Shown here: positions 35,159 to 43,855 of the stretch, piece after piece | Position numbering within the stretch: position 1 is the first letter of the stretch | Layout: the number at the start of each line of letters is the position of its first letter | Assembly (NCBI RefSeq): GCF_014269035.2 | Contig: NZ_JABWRP020000014.1 | Coordinates: forward strand, 124,001 to 188,000 | Reading direction: 5' to 3' | DNA: 64,000 nt | Origin: Pseudomonas vlassakiae | GTDB lineage: Bacteria > Pseudomonadota > Gammaproteobacteria > Pseudomonadales > Pseudomonadaceae | Notes under the pieces: generated by a model | What the model was told of the DNA's origin: nothing | The model's database searches: none | What the model saw: the letters and a program-made list of their open reading frames with translations, nothing else | Made by a program: the position numbers and the translations under genes

Positions 35159-36277
35159 TCAGATGTCGGGGTATCGGTACGTCAGCGTCAAACCAGCGAT
35201 GGTAGCGTCGGCATTGGGCAGGCCCTTTTGTTGGCGCTCCTTGTACATCAACGAAAAACGCAGGTCCCAGGCCGGCGAGAACGCCCGGCTGGCCCAGACG
35301 CTGTAGGTTTGCAGGGTATTGGGGTTCTGCCCTTTGCTGTCCTGCCACCAGGCGTCTGCGCCGACCCGGGTGGTTTCAGTGAGCAGGTAGCTCCAGCTGC
35401 CACGCACCATGTCCATCTCGGCCGCGCCGCCCTGGGCGTTGGACATCGTGCTGCGGTCGGCACTGAAGCTGGCCTCGTGGCGTGAGCCGCGGTAGGTCAG
35501 CGAGGCGCCGCCTTCACCACGGCGCTGAGTACCGGCACCGTTGGTCTGGTTGACGCCGACATGCATGGCGCCGACCAGGCTGTCGGAGAACTGGTACTTC
35601 AGACCGATGCTGGGGACATAGCTGTTGGTGGCGACTGCGGAGCTGGTGTCATCCGGCTCGTAACGCCGCGCTTCGAAACCGGTGATGATGTCGGTACGTT
35701 CGCTCCAGGCGTACGTCCAGGTGAAATCGTTGGCGTACTCGTCGTAACCGGTCAGCGTGCTGATGTCGTAACTGGCATGGGAGTAGCGAAGTTCGTTGGC
35801 CAGGGTGCTGCGCTCGGTTACCGCGCTGCTCCAGTTGCCCGTGAGCCGTGACATCTTCTGGGTGCCGTCGGTGGTGGTCACCACACCGGTATCCTGCACC
35901 GCACCAGAAAGCGTCGAGCTTTCATCGTACTGCGCCAGCAGGCCAAAGCCACCGCTTTCGGTTTCGCGTTGCCAGCCCAGGCTGAGGTTGGGGTCTTCAC
36001 GGTCATCCATCACCGAACGGTCGGATGAGCGCAGCACATGCATGCCCACGCCCATGCGCAGCTGGTCGCGATCGAACTGACCTACCAGGGTGTAATCAGG
36101 CGCAATGATGGTACGCGTCACACCTTTCTCCTTGGAGGTAAGGAGCAATGGGTTGCTGTCGTACTCGACAGTCGTGGGAACCTCGACTGAAGACTGCCAG
36201 TTGGCGGCATCAACCACCCCGGAGAACGGCATCATCATGATCGCCGTTACAACACTCGTCGTTTTATTGATAGGCAC
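35159..36277 (-). CDS. Outer-membrane beta-barrel protein of the EPS export operon
   Basis: A 372-residue protein with a probable signal peptide ending near SGVVDA. Thereafter it consists of alternating amphipathic strands rich in Tyr, Trp, Ser and Thr, ending in an aromatic-containing strand (GLTLTYRYPDI), the appearance of an outer-membrane barrel. Similar proteins occur in exosortase-associated EPS loci (TIGR03016-like). It lies between the export-protein gene and the chain-length gene in one operon. The GTG start at 36277 has no good ribosome binding site and is tentative. Confidence 0.78.
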   Translation of the reverse strand: MPINKTTSVVTAIMMMPFSGVVDAANWQSSVEVPTTVEYDSNPLLLTSKEKGVTRTIIAPDYTLVGQFDRDQLRMGVGMHVLRSSDRSVMDDREDPNLSLGWQRETESGGFGLLAQYDESSTLSGAVQDTGVVTTTDGTQKMSRLTGNWSSAVTERSTLANELRYSHASYDISTLTGYDEYANDFTWTYAWSERTDIITGFEARRYEPDDTSSAVATNSYVPSIGLKYQFSDSLVGAMHVGVNQTNGAGTQRRGEGGASLTYRGSRHEASFSADRSTMSNAQGGAAEMDMVRGSWSYLLTETTRVGADAWWQDSKGQNPNTLQTYSVWASRAFSPAWDLRFSLMYKERQQKGLPNADATIAGLTLTYRYPDI

Positions 36278-36302
36278 AAGTCGTTCTTAATTTTTAGGAG
36301 AG

Positions 36303-36848
36303 TCAGGGTACGACCAGCGTATCGCCAGCCTGAAGTTGGAAGTTGGTGGACATGTCACGCCCAGAAACCAGATCCTTGTAACGCACCGGCATGACCTTTT
36401 GGCCGCGGATGACTTTGATGGCGCTTTCGTCGGCGAATTTGTCCATTCCGCCCGACATGCTCAAGGCCTGAAGCACCGCCGTAGGGCCTGCCATCGGTAC
36501 CGGGCCGGGCTTGATCACTTTGCCTTGAACATACACCAGGTTACCCGCGGTGCTGGTGACGACCACGCTGACATTTGGCTGGGCCAGGTAAGGTTTCAGC
36601 GCGGTCTCGATTTTCTTTGCCACGGCGGTGGCTTCAAGGCCGGCAACGTCCACACGCCCCGCCAGCGGGAAGGTGATACTGCCATCGGGAAGAACGACGG
36701 TTTCCTGGCGCAGGGTGTCTTCCTGCCACACCGAGATCATCACCTTGTCACCAGGGCTTAACAGGTAAGTCGAGGAGGACGTGTCGGCGGCGGCACTGCC
36801 AGAGCCGACGACCAGGGCGCAGAGAACGGACATCAGCAAACGTACCAT
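36303..36848 (-). CDS. Wza-like polysaccharide export protein (short)
   Basis: A 181-residue exported protein with signal peptide MVRLLMSVLCALVVGSGSAA. It then has the Poly_export domain (YLLSPGDKVMISVWQEDTLR, QETVVLPDGSITFPLAGRVD) and one SLBB-like domain (VSVVVTSTAGNLVYVQGKVI KPG). It lacks the lipobox and C-terminal amphipathic helix of full Wza, so pore formation probably depends on the neighbouring outer-membrane barrel. GGAGGG lies 7 bases before the ATG. It begins the export sub-operon export-barrel-PCP-kinase. Confidence 0.88.
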   Translation of the reverse strand: MVRLLMSVLCALVVGSGSAAADTSSSTYLLSPGDKVMISVWQEDTLRQETVVLPDGSITFPLAGRVDVAGLEATAVAKKIETALKPYLAQPNVSVVVTSTAGNLVYVQGKVIKPGPVPMAGPTAVLQALSMSGGMDKFADESAIKVIRGQKVMPVRYKDLVSGRDMSTNFQLQAGDTLVVP

Positions 36849-37030
36849 GAGGGATCCCTCCGGCCAGTCGGCCCAGGTTAAGAGCACTGAATGAGTACAA
36901 CGACGAACCTCTCGCTCCGCTTCGCCGCCCGTTTTCTGCGAAGGCCACACCCATCCTGGAGGCGCTTTACCGCGATGCCGCCCTGCCTGCCTTTTTATCG
37001 ACTGTTCGCGTCGAGGACGCTGGCTACTGG

Positions 37031-37058
37031 AATATAGCAACAGCTGTAAAATTGACAA
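37031..37058 (-). promoter_or_regulatory. Sigma-70-like promoter for the EPS export operon
   Basis: Reading leftward, TTGTCA (37058-37053), a 16-base spacer, then TGCTATATT containing an extended -10 (TATATT at 37036-37031). It points at the export gene and would give an untranslated leader of about 175 bases. That 287-base interval, 36849-37135, holds no other gene that I can support. Confidence 0.55.
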
Positions 37059-37135
37059 GCATCGACTACGCCGAAAAACATAAACACCCACGCTTTTGCG
37101 TCAACGCATTGGCATCGCGATAAAACCGAAACAAC

Positions 37136-37312
37136 TTAGATCTTCTTTCTATTGGCCACCGCGATGAAACCGATCACCGCAGACGCGAACAACCAGCCCG
37201 CCGTGGACAGCGGCACAATGGTGTTTTCCGATAAGTAAGAGTCCGCCGCTCGCGCTGCACCAGTCAATAACACCAAGAGGAAGAAAGACTTGATGAGCAA
37301 AGTCGAGCGCAT
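37136..37312 (-). CDS. PEP-CTERM-like 58-residue microprotein
   Basis: The 58-residue product is almost only targeting signals. A Sec signal peptide (MRSTLLIKSFFLLVLLTGAA, cleavage likely after ARA) is followed by a spacer of about ten residues (ADSYLSENTI), and then VPLSTAGWLFASAVIGF and a basic end IAVANRKKI. The VPL-x3-WLF-x-S-x3-G plus terminal Arg/Lys pattern closely resembles PEP-CTERM exosortase sorting signals, with Ser where a second Pro is usual. AAGGTGA lies 6 bases before the ATG. It lies between the GT61 gene and the export operon. No exosortase is in the window, so a simple membrane microprotein remains possible. Confidence 0.68.
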   Translation of the reverse strand: MRSTLLIKSFFLLVLLTGAARAADSYLSENTIVPLSTAGWLFASAVIGFIAVANRKKI

Positions 37313-37376
37313 ATTCGTCACCTTCAAAGAGGAACGTTGTTATTGAATGGCGGAAGACTGGATCGCTGTTGACTTG

Positions 37377-37405
37377 AGCTTATGGGCACAATGATATTAC
37401 GTCAA
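37377..37405 (-). promoter_or_regulatory. Candidate promoter for the microprotein gene
   Basis: Leftward TTGACG (37405-37400), 17-base spacer, TAAGCT (37382-37377), ending 65 bases before the microprotein ATG. The -10 is only a fair match. The surrounding 37330-37450 is AT-rich. Confidence 0.35.
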
Positions 37406-37545
37406 TGATCCGACACCATAATAAATCTCAATCGGACAGGGCTGACAGAGTCAAAAAGCCGTCAACTTGAATTCGCTGACCTCGACACCCTGCCGGGGCT
37501 GCATTGCGCACGCAGACGGGCAGTCGATCATCGCCCCGTCGAGGT

Positions 37546-38664
37546 TCAATAAGGGAACAGATCCAGCGTTCGCTCCACTTCATCGACATCGATGGTGAAG
37601 CCTTCGCCTTGCGGCGTCCCGACCACGAAACCGAAGTGCTGATGATCGCGATCCGTCAGGTATTTGTAATAGCTGACAAACCGGTTCGGCGGCTGCAGCG
37701 CCAGTATCGAACCGCCGGGCTGCAATACATTGACCCCGTGTACCAGCTGGCTGCCTTCAACGCCGATCACCGTCCGCGCCCCGGCACAGGCGGCAACGAT
37801 ACCTGGCACATCGGTTTTCATCGGGTCGACAATGCGAAAACCACGGGACTTCTGCAGGTGCGAGGCGACTTCGAGCTCATTGCGCATGAGGCGCAGGTCG
37901 CCCTCGCTGCCACGCAGGATGAACACCCCCGGGTGCGGCGAAGGGTCGACATGCGACAACAGCTTGTCACCCATGGCTCGATAACGCGAATACCTGCTGC
38001 GGTTGTTGCTGAGGTCGTCGAACAACACCAGTTCGCGGAAATACGCCCCACGCGTGCGCAGCGGTTGCATGCCCAGCCAGCGCTCATACGCCGGCCCCTG
38101 GGAGAACAGCGGGTAACGCGCCGAGGGCGCCGTGGTCACCGGCACGCCTTCTTCGCAGGCCAAGGCATAGGTCGGGCAGTCTTCCATCAACCAGGTACCG
38201 AACCAGGTGTTGCCGTTCTGGGTGCAGTAGATGGCCCCACGGTCGATCTCGTGATCCACCGTGATGCCAGGGAACCGGCCCGGTTTCAACGACAACCAGT
38301 GGCTGGCATTGCCCTTGTACAATGCCCCGTCGACCAGCCAGACATCCTTGAACAGGTAGCCCCGGGTCGGCCCCTGTTCGACAGTGATCCCGCCTTCCAT
38401 GGTCCGCCCAGGATGCACATACGGGTAAAAGCGCTTGGCCTCCCAGCCTGTTACGCGCTCCAGCTGGTTGGGCAAATAGAACGCTGGGGGCGAGACGGTT
38501 GTTTCACCGGGGGCGATATCCCACGTTTTCTCGGCGACACGCTTGATATCGATATCGGCCTTGCGTGCCAAGCGTTTGCGCGCGATGTGCCGGTAGGCAG
38601 CCAGGGTCCAGGTGTTCTGGCTGGCAAGCGAAGCGCCGCTGAGGTTCGAGATACCGCTACCCAT
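37546..38664 (-). CDS. Glycosyltransferase family 61-like protein
   Basis: A 372-residue protein. Its C-terminal region GIVAACAGARTVIGVEGSQL with VHGVNVLQPGGSILALQPPN matches the donor-site block of GT61 (DUF563) glycosyltransferases, in which G-x-EG/HGA-x-L precedes the hydrophobic loop. The ATG at 38664 has GGGAGGGG at good spacing. No membrane helix is visible, so a cytoplasmic transferase is expected. It lies downstream of the FemAB-like gene and upstream of the PEP-CTERM-like gene, apparently in one leftward block. Confidence 0.78.
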   Translation of the reverse strand: MGSGISNLSGASLASQNTWTLAAYRHIARKRLARKADIDIKRVAEKTWDIAPGETTVSPPAFYLPNQLERVTGWEAKRFYPYVHPGRTMEGGITVEQGPTRGYLFKDVWLVDGALYKGNASHWLSLKPGRFPGITVDHEIDRGAIYCTQNGNTWFGTWLMEDCPTYALACEEGVPVTTAPSARYPLFSQGPAYERWLGMQPLRTRGAYFRELVLFDDLSNNRSRYSRYRAMGDKLLSHVDPSPHPGVFILRGSEGDLRLMRNELEVASHLQKSRGFRIVDPMKTDVPGIVAACAGARTVIGVEGSQLVHGVNVLQPGGSILALQPPNRFVSYYKYLTDRDHQHFGFVVGTPQGEGFTIDVDEVERTLDLFPY

Positions 38665-38738
38665 GAAATGCCCCTCCCGAGGTGACACGTCTCTGGCCTG
38701 AGGCAAGGCACGCATTCCTGGCATGCCTTGAAGCCGGT

Positions 38739-39896
38739 TCAGCTGGAAACGACAACCCGTTCCATCATGGGCGGGGACTGTAGCGTGGCGTAACGCGAGC
38801 GCAGCGTTTGCAGGAATGACTCGCCGCTGCTCCTGGCGCCATAGAGGTAGATCTTGTGCAGCCCACCGAACACCATTTCGTGATAACGGCTGGCAACCTC
38901 GTCGTCACTCGGCCCTTCTGGCAACCCCAGGTGCAGCGTCAGTTTGTTGCCCTCGACGGCAAACAACGGTGTATCCCAGAGGAACTGCGCGGTCCCCGTG
39001 CGCGGCAGGCGGACAAACAGGTAGGCATGGTTGCCCAAGGCATCGATATCGCCACCACGCCGGCGCTTCCACTTCAGCAGGCCATCGTCCGGCCGCGCCA
39101 GGCAAAGGCCGATATCGTAATAGTCATAGCCGTTGGCCAAGGCCCATTCGAGGGCCATGAAGGTGGTGATCGAGTTGACCTCGCGCAGCCTTTTCGGGTC
39201 TGAGAACACCGCCTCGCAATAGCCGAAACGCAGGGTGCTCCAATAGCGTTTGCCATCGCGCGTGATCTCGCAGCCCAAATGGCAACCGATCACCTCTTCA
39301 CCGCAGGTAATCAGGTCGAGGCGCCCGACCCCCTTGGCCAGACGAAACACCTCGTCGGTGGGAAACTGCGCCGCATGGATGCCCTGCCTGGCCGTGGCAT
39401 AGGGCCGCAACAACTGTTGATCAGCCATGGCGATCTCGTCATCGGCGAGCGTCTGGCGCATCTGGTAGAGCGGGCGGTTCTTGCGAATGCTGCGGCGCAG
39501 TTCACTGTCGTAGCGGGCGGTGATGTCATCGAGCGAACGCCCCAGGGGCACCACCGCGCTCAGGTAATGAGGTACCGTCAACGCGCCTGCCGTCGGCATC
39601 TCGCTCACCACCACAACATGACGGTTCGTGGCGGGTGCAGCCTCCTGGGCAACCTCGCTGGCCAGCGGCTGGCCCTTGCCGCCGATCAGCAGCTTGGCCA
39701 TCTCGCGCTGCTGCTTGCGGCCGATGTAGAGGATCTCGTAAGGGCTGGCCTGCTGCAGGCGGAAACGCGAGATTTCCCAGCGCCAGAGACAGGTGCGGGC
39801 CAGCACTTCGCGTAACTTGCTTGAAACAGTCCGGATCTCGTAGCGCATGGAAGGCGAGATCACTTTTCGCGCCACAGCCGCCAAGTTCTCTTTCAT
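38739..39896 (-). CDS. FemAB/GNAT-like acyltransferase
   Basis: A 385-residue protein whose centre resembles the Acetyltransf_6/FemAB-like GNAT fold found in EPS loci. Recognisable stretches are VVPLGRSLDDITARYDSELR, RSIRKNRPLYQMR, AKGVGRLDLITCGEEVIGCH, and ALANGYDYYDIGLCLARPDD GLLKWKRRRG. Such proteins are thought to acylate or aminoacylate cell-surface sugars, but the substrate here is unknown. I take the ATG at 39896; an ATG at 39992 would add 32 residues of poor quality. It is the first gene of the leftward block 39896-32755. Confidence 0.7.
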   Translation of the reverse strand: MKENLAAVARKVISPSMRYEIRTVSSKLREVLARTCLWRWEISRFRLQQASPYEILYIGRKQQREMAKLLIGGKGQPLASEVAQEAAPATNRHVVVVSEMPTAGALTVPHYLSAVVPLGRSLDDITARYDSELRRSIRKNRPLYQMRQTLADDEIAMADQQLLRPYATARQGIHAAQFPTDEVFRLAKGVGRLDLITCGEEVIGCHLGCEITRDGKRYWSTLRFGYCEAVFSDPKRLREVNSITTFMALEWALANGYDYYDIGLCLARPDDGLLKWKRRRGGDIDALGNHAYLFVRLPRTGTAQFLWDTPLFAVEGNKLTLHLGLPEGPSDDEVASRYHEMVFGGLHKIYLYGARSSGESFLQTLRSRYATLQSPPMMERVVVSS

Positions 39897-40237
39897 GTCT
39901 TCTTCGACATCCTTTGATGTTGTCAACGAGGCGAATCGGAAATAATGAAGCGAAGCTTGAAAGCCTGCATAACGTGTTGATTTATGGACCATCAACTACG
40001 CACGCCGCCTTTCCATCCTGAATCTAGTTAAGATGCAGGCGTGCCGCTTGGCAAGCGGCATTTTGACAGCATCGCAGTGTGATTAATGGCGTCAAATTTC
40101 CTCGCACAGGGGCACTTCAAATGTTGCTTTCGCTATAGATCAACCGTGTTTCATGCACTGAAAGTTGCGCTATATCACTACCACCGCAAGCGACTGCAAA
40201 AATTGCCTGATGGCCCCTTCGACGAAGGAGCCTCCCT
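39897..40237. other. AT-rich 341-base intergenic region between EPS locus and LRR gene
   Basis: The region is clearly AT-richer than its neighbours and separates divergent genes. It contains the palindrome at 40042-40060 and several AT-rich tracts (40085-40110, 40125-40200). It should hold promoters for the leftward EPS block and the rightward LRR gene; I could not fix either by eye. I see no gene in it. Confidence 0.5.
40042..40060 (+). repeat. Perfect palindrome with downstream TTTT
   Basis: TGCCGCTT and AAGCGGCA are perfect 8-base arms with a 3-base centre, followed on the plus strand by TTTTG. It looks like a small intrinsic terminator facing right, yet no rightward gene lies upstream of it. 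It may instead be an operator, or end a leader transcript. Confidence 0.45.
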
Positions 40238-43200
40238 ATGACCCGCCAAGCTACCGCTTCGCCGCATGAAGAACTGATCGCAACGCAACTTCCCACCTGG
40301 GCCCGTCACATCCCCTCCCGGCACTGGCAGGCCTTACGCCAGAGCCAACGCCTCGATGCATTTGACCAGGACTGGTACAACAACGCCGCGCCTGACCTGC
40401 AAGAGGCCGTGCAGGCCAGCCATACTCGCCTGCTGCACTCGCAAGCCAAGCTGGCACGTTCGCTCAAGGGCCTGCAGCAGATCACCGAGTTTGCCGAACC
40501 GCTCCTGCAGGCACGCCTGGCCGAGCTCGATTTCAGGGCACCGCTGCGCGGCAGCGAGCTACTGCGCGTCGAGCGCACCTGGAATTGGAGCGTGTTGCGC
40601 TACCTGTATCGCCATCGCCGTGACCCTTTGCTCCAGGCTGCCTTGCAGAACTTTGCAGACGACGAGACGTTCACCCAGCAAAGCGCTATCGCCCTCAGTG
40701 ACAATATCCAGGTGACGCCTGTCAAGGTTCACGGCAAGGTCGTGACTGGCCCACAGACACCACCCGCGCAGATCGCGCTGGCATCGGAACAGTATCAGGT
40801 AGAACGCCTTGCGCTCACGCCCGAGGCCTTTGCAACCACCTGCCGCCAGCTCGACCTGGGTGGCGCCTACCAGAGCCATCTGCAGCAGCACCTCGCCTCG
40901 TCGCCCGCGCGCGCTCAGGCCATCGCAGTGCAACAGGACCGCTTGCGCCTGGCCGCAGACCTGAGCTACATGCGTCATGAGCTGAGCGGCAGCGCGCGCG
41001 ATCGTATTGACCTGTTGTTGCGTAACGGCGCAGTGCCATGCCGGCAACTGGCCCTGTTCGGCATTGTGCTGCACGAGGTAATGCTGATCGATGTCGGCGA
41101 TGCCGGCTGGCTGCTCTACCTGCCCGGCCATACCCCTGCCCTGCACACCTGCTCCGGCCTGGACGTCATCAATCAGGTGCTGGGGCCCCTGCTGCGCAAG
41201 CCAGAAATCCGTCAACGCTTCCAGGCCTATCTGAACCAGGCCGACCAGTCGCGCTTTCTCGACTTGCTGCAGCAGAACCTCGACGACGCCAGCCCGGCCG
41301 ACCTGCATCCCACCTTCCCAGCCATCAGCGGCGACCCCTTCGGCTTTTATCAAGACCTGCACCTGGCCCGCCTTGAAAGGGAAGCCGAACGCCTTGCGGT
41401 GCCCACCGCCGCGGCTGACGCTCAGGCCCGCGCCAAACGCCTTGAGCAGTGGGAGAACCTGGGCCTGGACCTGCTCAACGTGGCCGGTTTCTTCATCCCC
41501 GCTATCGGTACGCTGATGCTGGCCGTCACCGCTTGCCAGTTACTGGGTGAAGCCTACGAAGGCTATGAGACCTGGCTTGAGGGAGACCGCCACCTGGCCC
41601 CGCAGCATCTCGAAGCCGTCGGCCTGAACCTGGCCCTGATCGGCGGCCTGGCAACCGCAGGCCACCTTGTGCCGAAATTGTTCAAAAGCCCGTTGCTGGA
41701 AAAGCTCCAGGAAGTTCGCAGCAGCGATGGCCGCTATCGTCTATGGCAGCCGGACCTGAAGCCCTACCGCAGTACCCAGGCACTTCCAGAAGGGTTGCAG
41801 GCCAATGCGCAAGGCCAGTACCTGCATGAGGGCAGCCACTACCTGCGCATGGATGGCCAGCTCTACCAACACCGTTTCGATCCCGATATCCAGCAGTGGC
41901 GGATCGTTCGTCCCGACGCACCCGACGCTTATCAACCGCCACTGGAACACAACGGCCAGGGCGCATGGCGCGCTGCCCATGAACAGCCATTGCAGTGGCC
42001 ATTCACAGTGCTGGCAAAGCGTCTAGGCGAAGCGTATGCGGCCTTTACCCCGGAGCAACTGGAGCTGGCTGGGCGCATCTGCGGTGTCGACGCAGCCCGC
42101 TTGCGTCAGGTGCACCTTGAAGGCAAGCCTGCACCAGCGCTGCTGCTCGACACCCTGAAACGCATTGCCACGCGCACACCGGTCGAACCGCTCACGGGCG
42201 AAGCCGCGCAAGCGCGTCTGTCGCGTCATCATGAATGGCCCCTGGTACGCGCGCTGGAAGAACTGGTAATCCCCTGGCAAGGTACAACCGACAGTGAACG
42301 GCTGCTGTTCAGCAGCCTCGACGCCCTGCCTGAATGGCCTGCGGACCTGCGCCTCGAGCTGCGCGCCGGCAGCCCGCAGGGCCCGCTGCTCGAGAGCTGT
42401 GGCAGCAGCCGGGCCAGCAGGGTCTGCCGCGTCATCAAGTCCACCGAGGGTTATGAGCCCGACCTGGGCGAACGCCCTGCCCCGGCGTCCCGGGATCAGG
42501 ACCTGTGCCGGGCCATCGAACAGGCACTGCCCAATGCCTGGCGCAAGACGCTGGGTCTCTCGACCACAGATGGCAACACCCTGCGTCAGCGTGTGCTGGC
42601 CTGGACCGAGCCCCGTCGCAGCGAACTGCTTCAGCGCCTCTGGGGCACGGGCGCGCGGCGTCGGATTGGCCGCGCAGGGCTACAAGGTGGTCGCGAAGCA
42701 GTCCCCGATGGCCCCTATCTGCAAGCACCGCTGGCAACCCGCTATCGCCGGCTCTACCCCACGGCGACCGATCAGGATTACGTCCGTGCCATGGACGACT
42801 GGCAGCGCCAAGGGCGCTCCCCGACGCAGGAGATGCGTAACCTCGAGCACCGCCTGGAGGCCCTGCGCCGAGACCTCGGCGAATGGGCACGCCCCGACCC
42901 GCAATACCCGCACCGTCGTCAGGAGGCCATCGCTCCCATCATCAATGCCTGGCGACGCCTGTCCCGCCTGCCACTGGGCCAGAACGTCGTGGTTTACAGC
43001 CTGGACCTTTCACGCCTTGACCTGGAAGACCGCGACCTGGGCAGCCTGGCCCTGCCTGACGATTTCGCCCACATCGAACACGTGTCGCTCAAAGGCAATC
43101 GCAACCTGAGCCAATTACCCGCCGAGTTCTACGAACGCTTCCCCAGGCTCAAGCGCTTGCTCCTGAGCCATTGCCACTTCAATCACTTGCCTCGCCTGGC

Positions 43201-43843
43201 CAACCCCCAGGCGCTGGCATGGCTGGACCTCGACCACAATCGCATCACCTGGGATGACAGTGCCCAGCAGACGCTCGACCAATTCACCCACCTGGGCGTG
43301 CTGGACTTGGGGGGCAACCCTTTGCTACGCGCGCCCGACCTGAGCCTGCTGCCTCGCCTGTTCACAGTGTTCCTCGACAACTGTGCACTGACCGAATTGC
43401 CGCACGGGCTGGGCAGCATCACCAGCACGCCGGTGACCATCGACCTGGCCGGCAACCAGCTGCAACAGCTGCCTGCCGACTTTCAGGTGCCACAGCCGGT
43501 CGCCCGGGCGATGCGCCTTGAAAGCCAATGGCTCAGCCCACGCATGCTCGACGAAATCGAGGCCTACAACGCAGCGCATGATGTCGATCTGTTGGTAGAT
43601 GACAGCGACTATGATGATTTTTTCCAAAACACTGGCCCCGCTGAACAGGCACTTTGGCAACGTCTACCGCTGCAATATCGACGAGACCTCAGGCCGCTGC
43701 TCGACCTTGAACCTTTCACATCACACCCAAGACGCGCCCACGCAGAGTTCTGGCGGCGCCTGGCCGTGATCGACCAGAACCTGCCGCTACGCCAGCAGGC
43801 ACTGCAACGCCCGGCTCATGAACTGTTCGATCTGGCACTGTAA
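40238..43843 (+). CDS. DUF6543/LRR toxin-like protein lacking a visible NEL domain
   Basis: A 1201-residue protein. Residues 1-400 resemble the dermonecrotic-toxin-like DUF6543 region common in Pseudomonas effectors. Hydrophobic stretches near 410-440 (VAGFFIPAIGTLMLAVTACQ) and 465-480 follow. Leucine-rich repeats occupy about 920-1090 (LKRLLLSHCHFNHLPRL, LGVLDLGGNPLLRAPDLSLL). Related proteins continue into a NEL E3 ubiquitin ligase domain with a catalytic Cys. Here only about 110 residues follow the repeats, and none is a cysteine. There is no signal peptide. GGAG lies 9 bases before the ATG. It stands alone and is convergent with the GGDEF-EAL gene. Confidence 0.8.
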   Translation: MTRQATASPHEELIATQLPTWARHIPSRHWQALRQSQRLDAFDQDWYNNAAPDLQEAVQASHTRLLHSQAKLARSLKGLQQITEFAEPLLQARLAELDFRAPLRGSELLRVERTWNWSVLRYLYRHRRDPLLQAALQNFADDETFTQQSAIALSDNIQVTPVKVHGKVVTGPQTPPAQIALASEQYQVERLALTPEAFATTCRQLDLGGAYQSHLQQHLASSPARAQAIAVQQDRLRLAADLSYMRHELSGSARDRIDLLLRNGAVPCRQLALFGIVLHEVMLIDVGDAGWLLYLPGHTPALHTCSGLDVINQVLGPLLRKPEIRQRFQAYLNQADQSRFLDLLQQNLDDASPADLHPTFPAISGDPFGFYQDLHLARLEREAERLAVPTAAADAQARAKRLEQWENLGLDLLNVAGFFIPAIGTLMLAVTACQLLGEAYEGYETWLEGDRHLAPQHLEAVGLNLALIGGLATAGHLVPKLFKSPLLEKLQEVRSSDGRYRLWQPDLKPYRSTQALPEGLQANAQGQYLHEGSHYLRMDGQLYQHRFDPDIQQWRIVRPDAPDAYQPPLEHNGQGAWRAAHEQPLQWPFTVLAKRLGEAYAAFTPEQLELAGRICGVDAARLRQVHLEGKPAPALLLDTLKRIATRTPVEPLTGEAAQARLSRHHEWPLVRALEELVIPWQGTTDSERLLFSSLDALPEWPADLRLELRAGSPQGPLLESCGSSRASRVCRVIKSTEGYEPDLGERPAPASRDQDLCRAIEQALPNAWRKTLGLSTTDGNTLRQRVLAWTEPRRSELLQRLWGTGARRRIGRAGLQGGREAVPDGPYLQAPLATRYRRLYPTATDQDYVRAMDDWQRQGRSPTQEMRNLEHRLEALRRDLGEWARPDPQYPHRRQEAIAPIINAWRRLSRLPLGQNVVVYSLDLSRLDLEDRDLGSLALPDDFAHIEHVSLKGNRNLSQLPAEFYERFPRLKRLLLSHCHFNHLPRLANPQALAWLDLDHNRITWDDSAQQTLDQFTHLGVLDLGGNPLLRAPDLSLLPRLFTVFLDNCALTELPHGLGSITSTPVTIDLAGNQLQQLPADFQVPQPVARAMRLESQWLSPRMLDEIEAYNAAHDVDLLVDDSDYDDFFQNTGPAEQALWQRLPLQYRRDLRPLLDLEPFTSHPRRAHAEFWRRLAVIDQNLPLRQQALQRPAHELFDLAL

Positions 43844-43855
43844 AGTGCCCGGCCC

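Noticed and set aside
37369..37397. Plus-strand TTGACT-N17-TGATAT promoter-like sequence
   Set aside because: It faces away from all neighbouring genes and overlaps the minus-strand candidate; AT-rich sequence produces such matches by chance.
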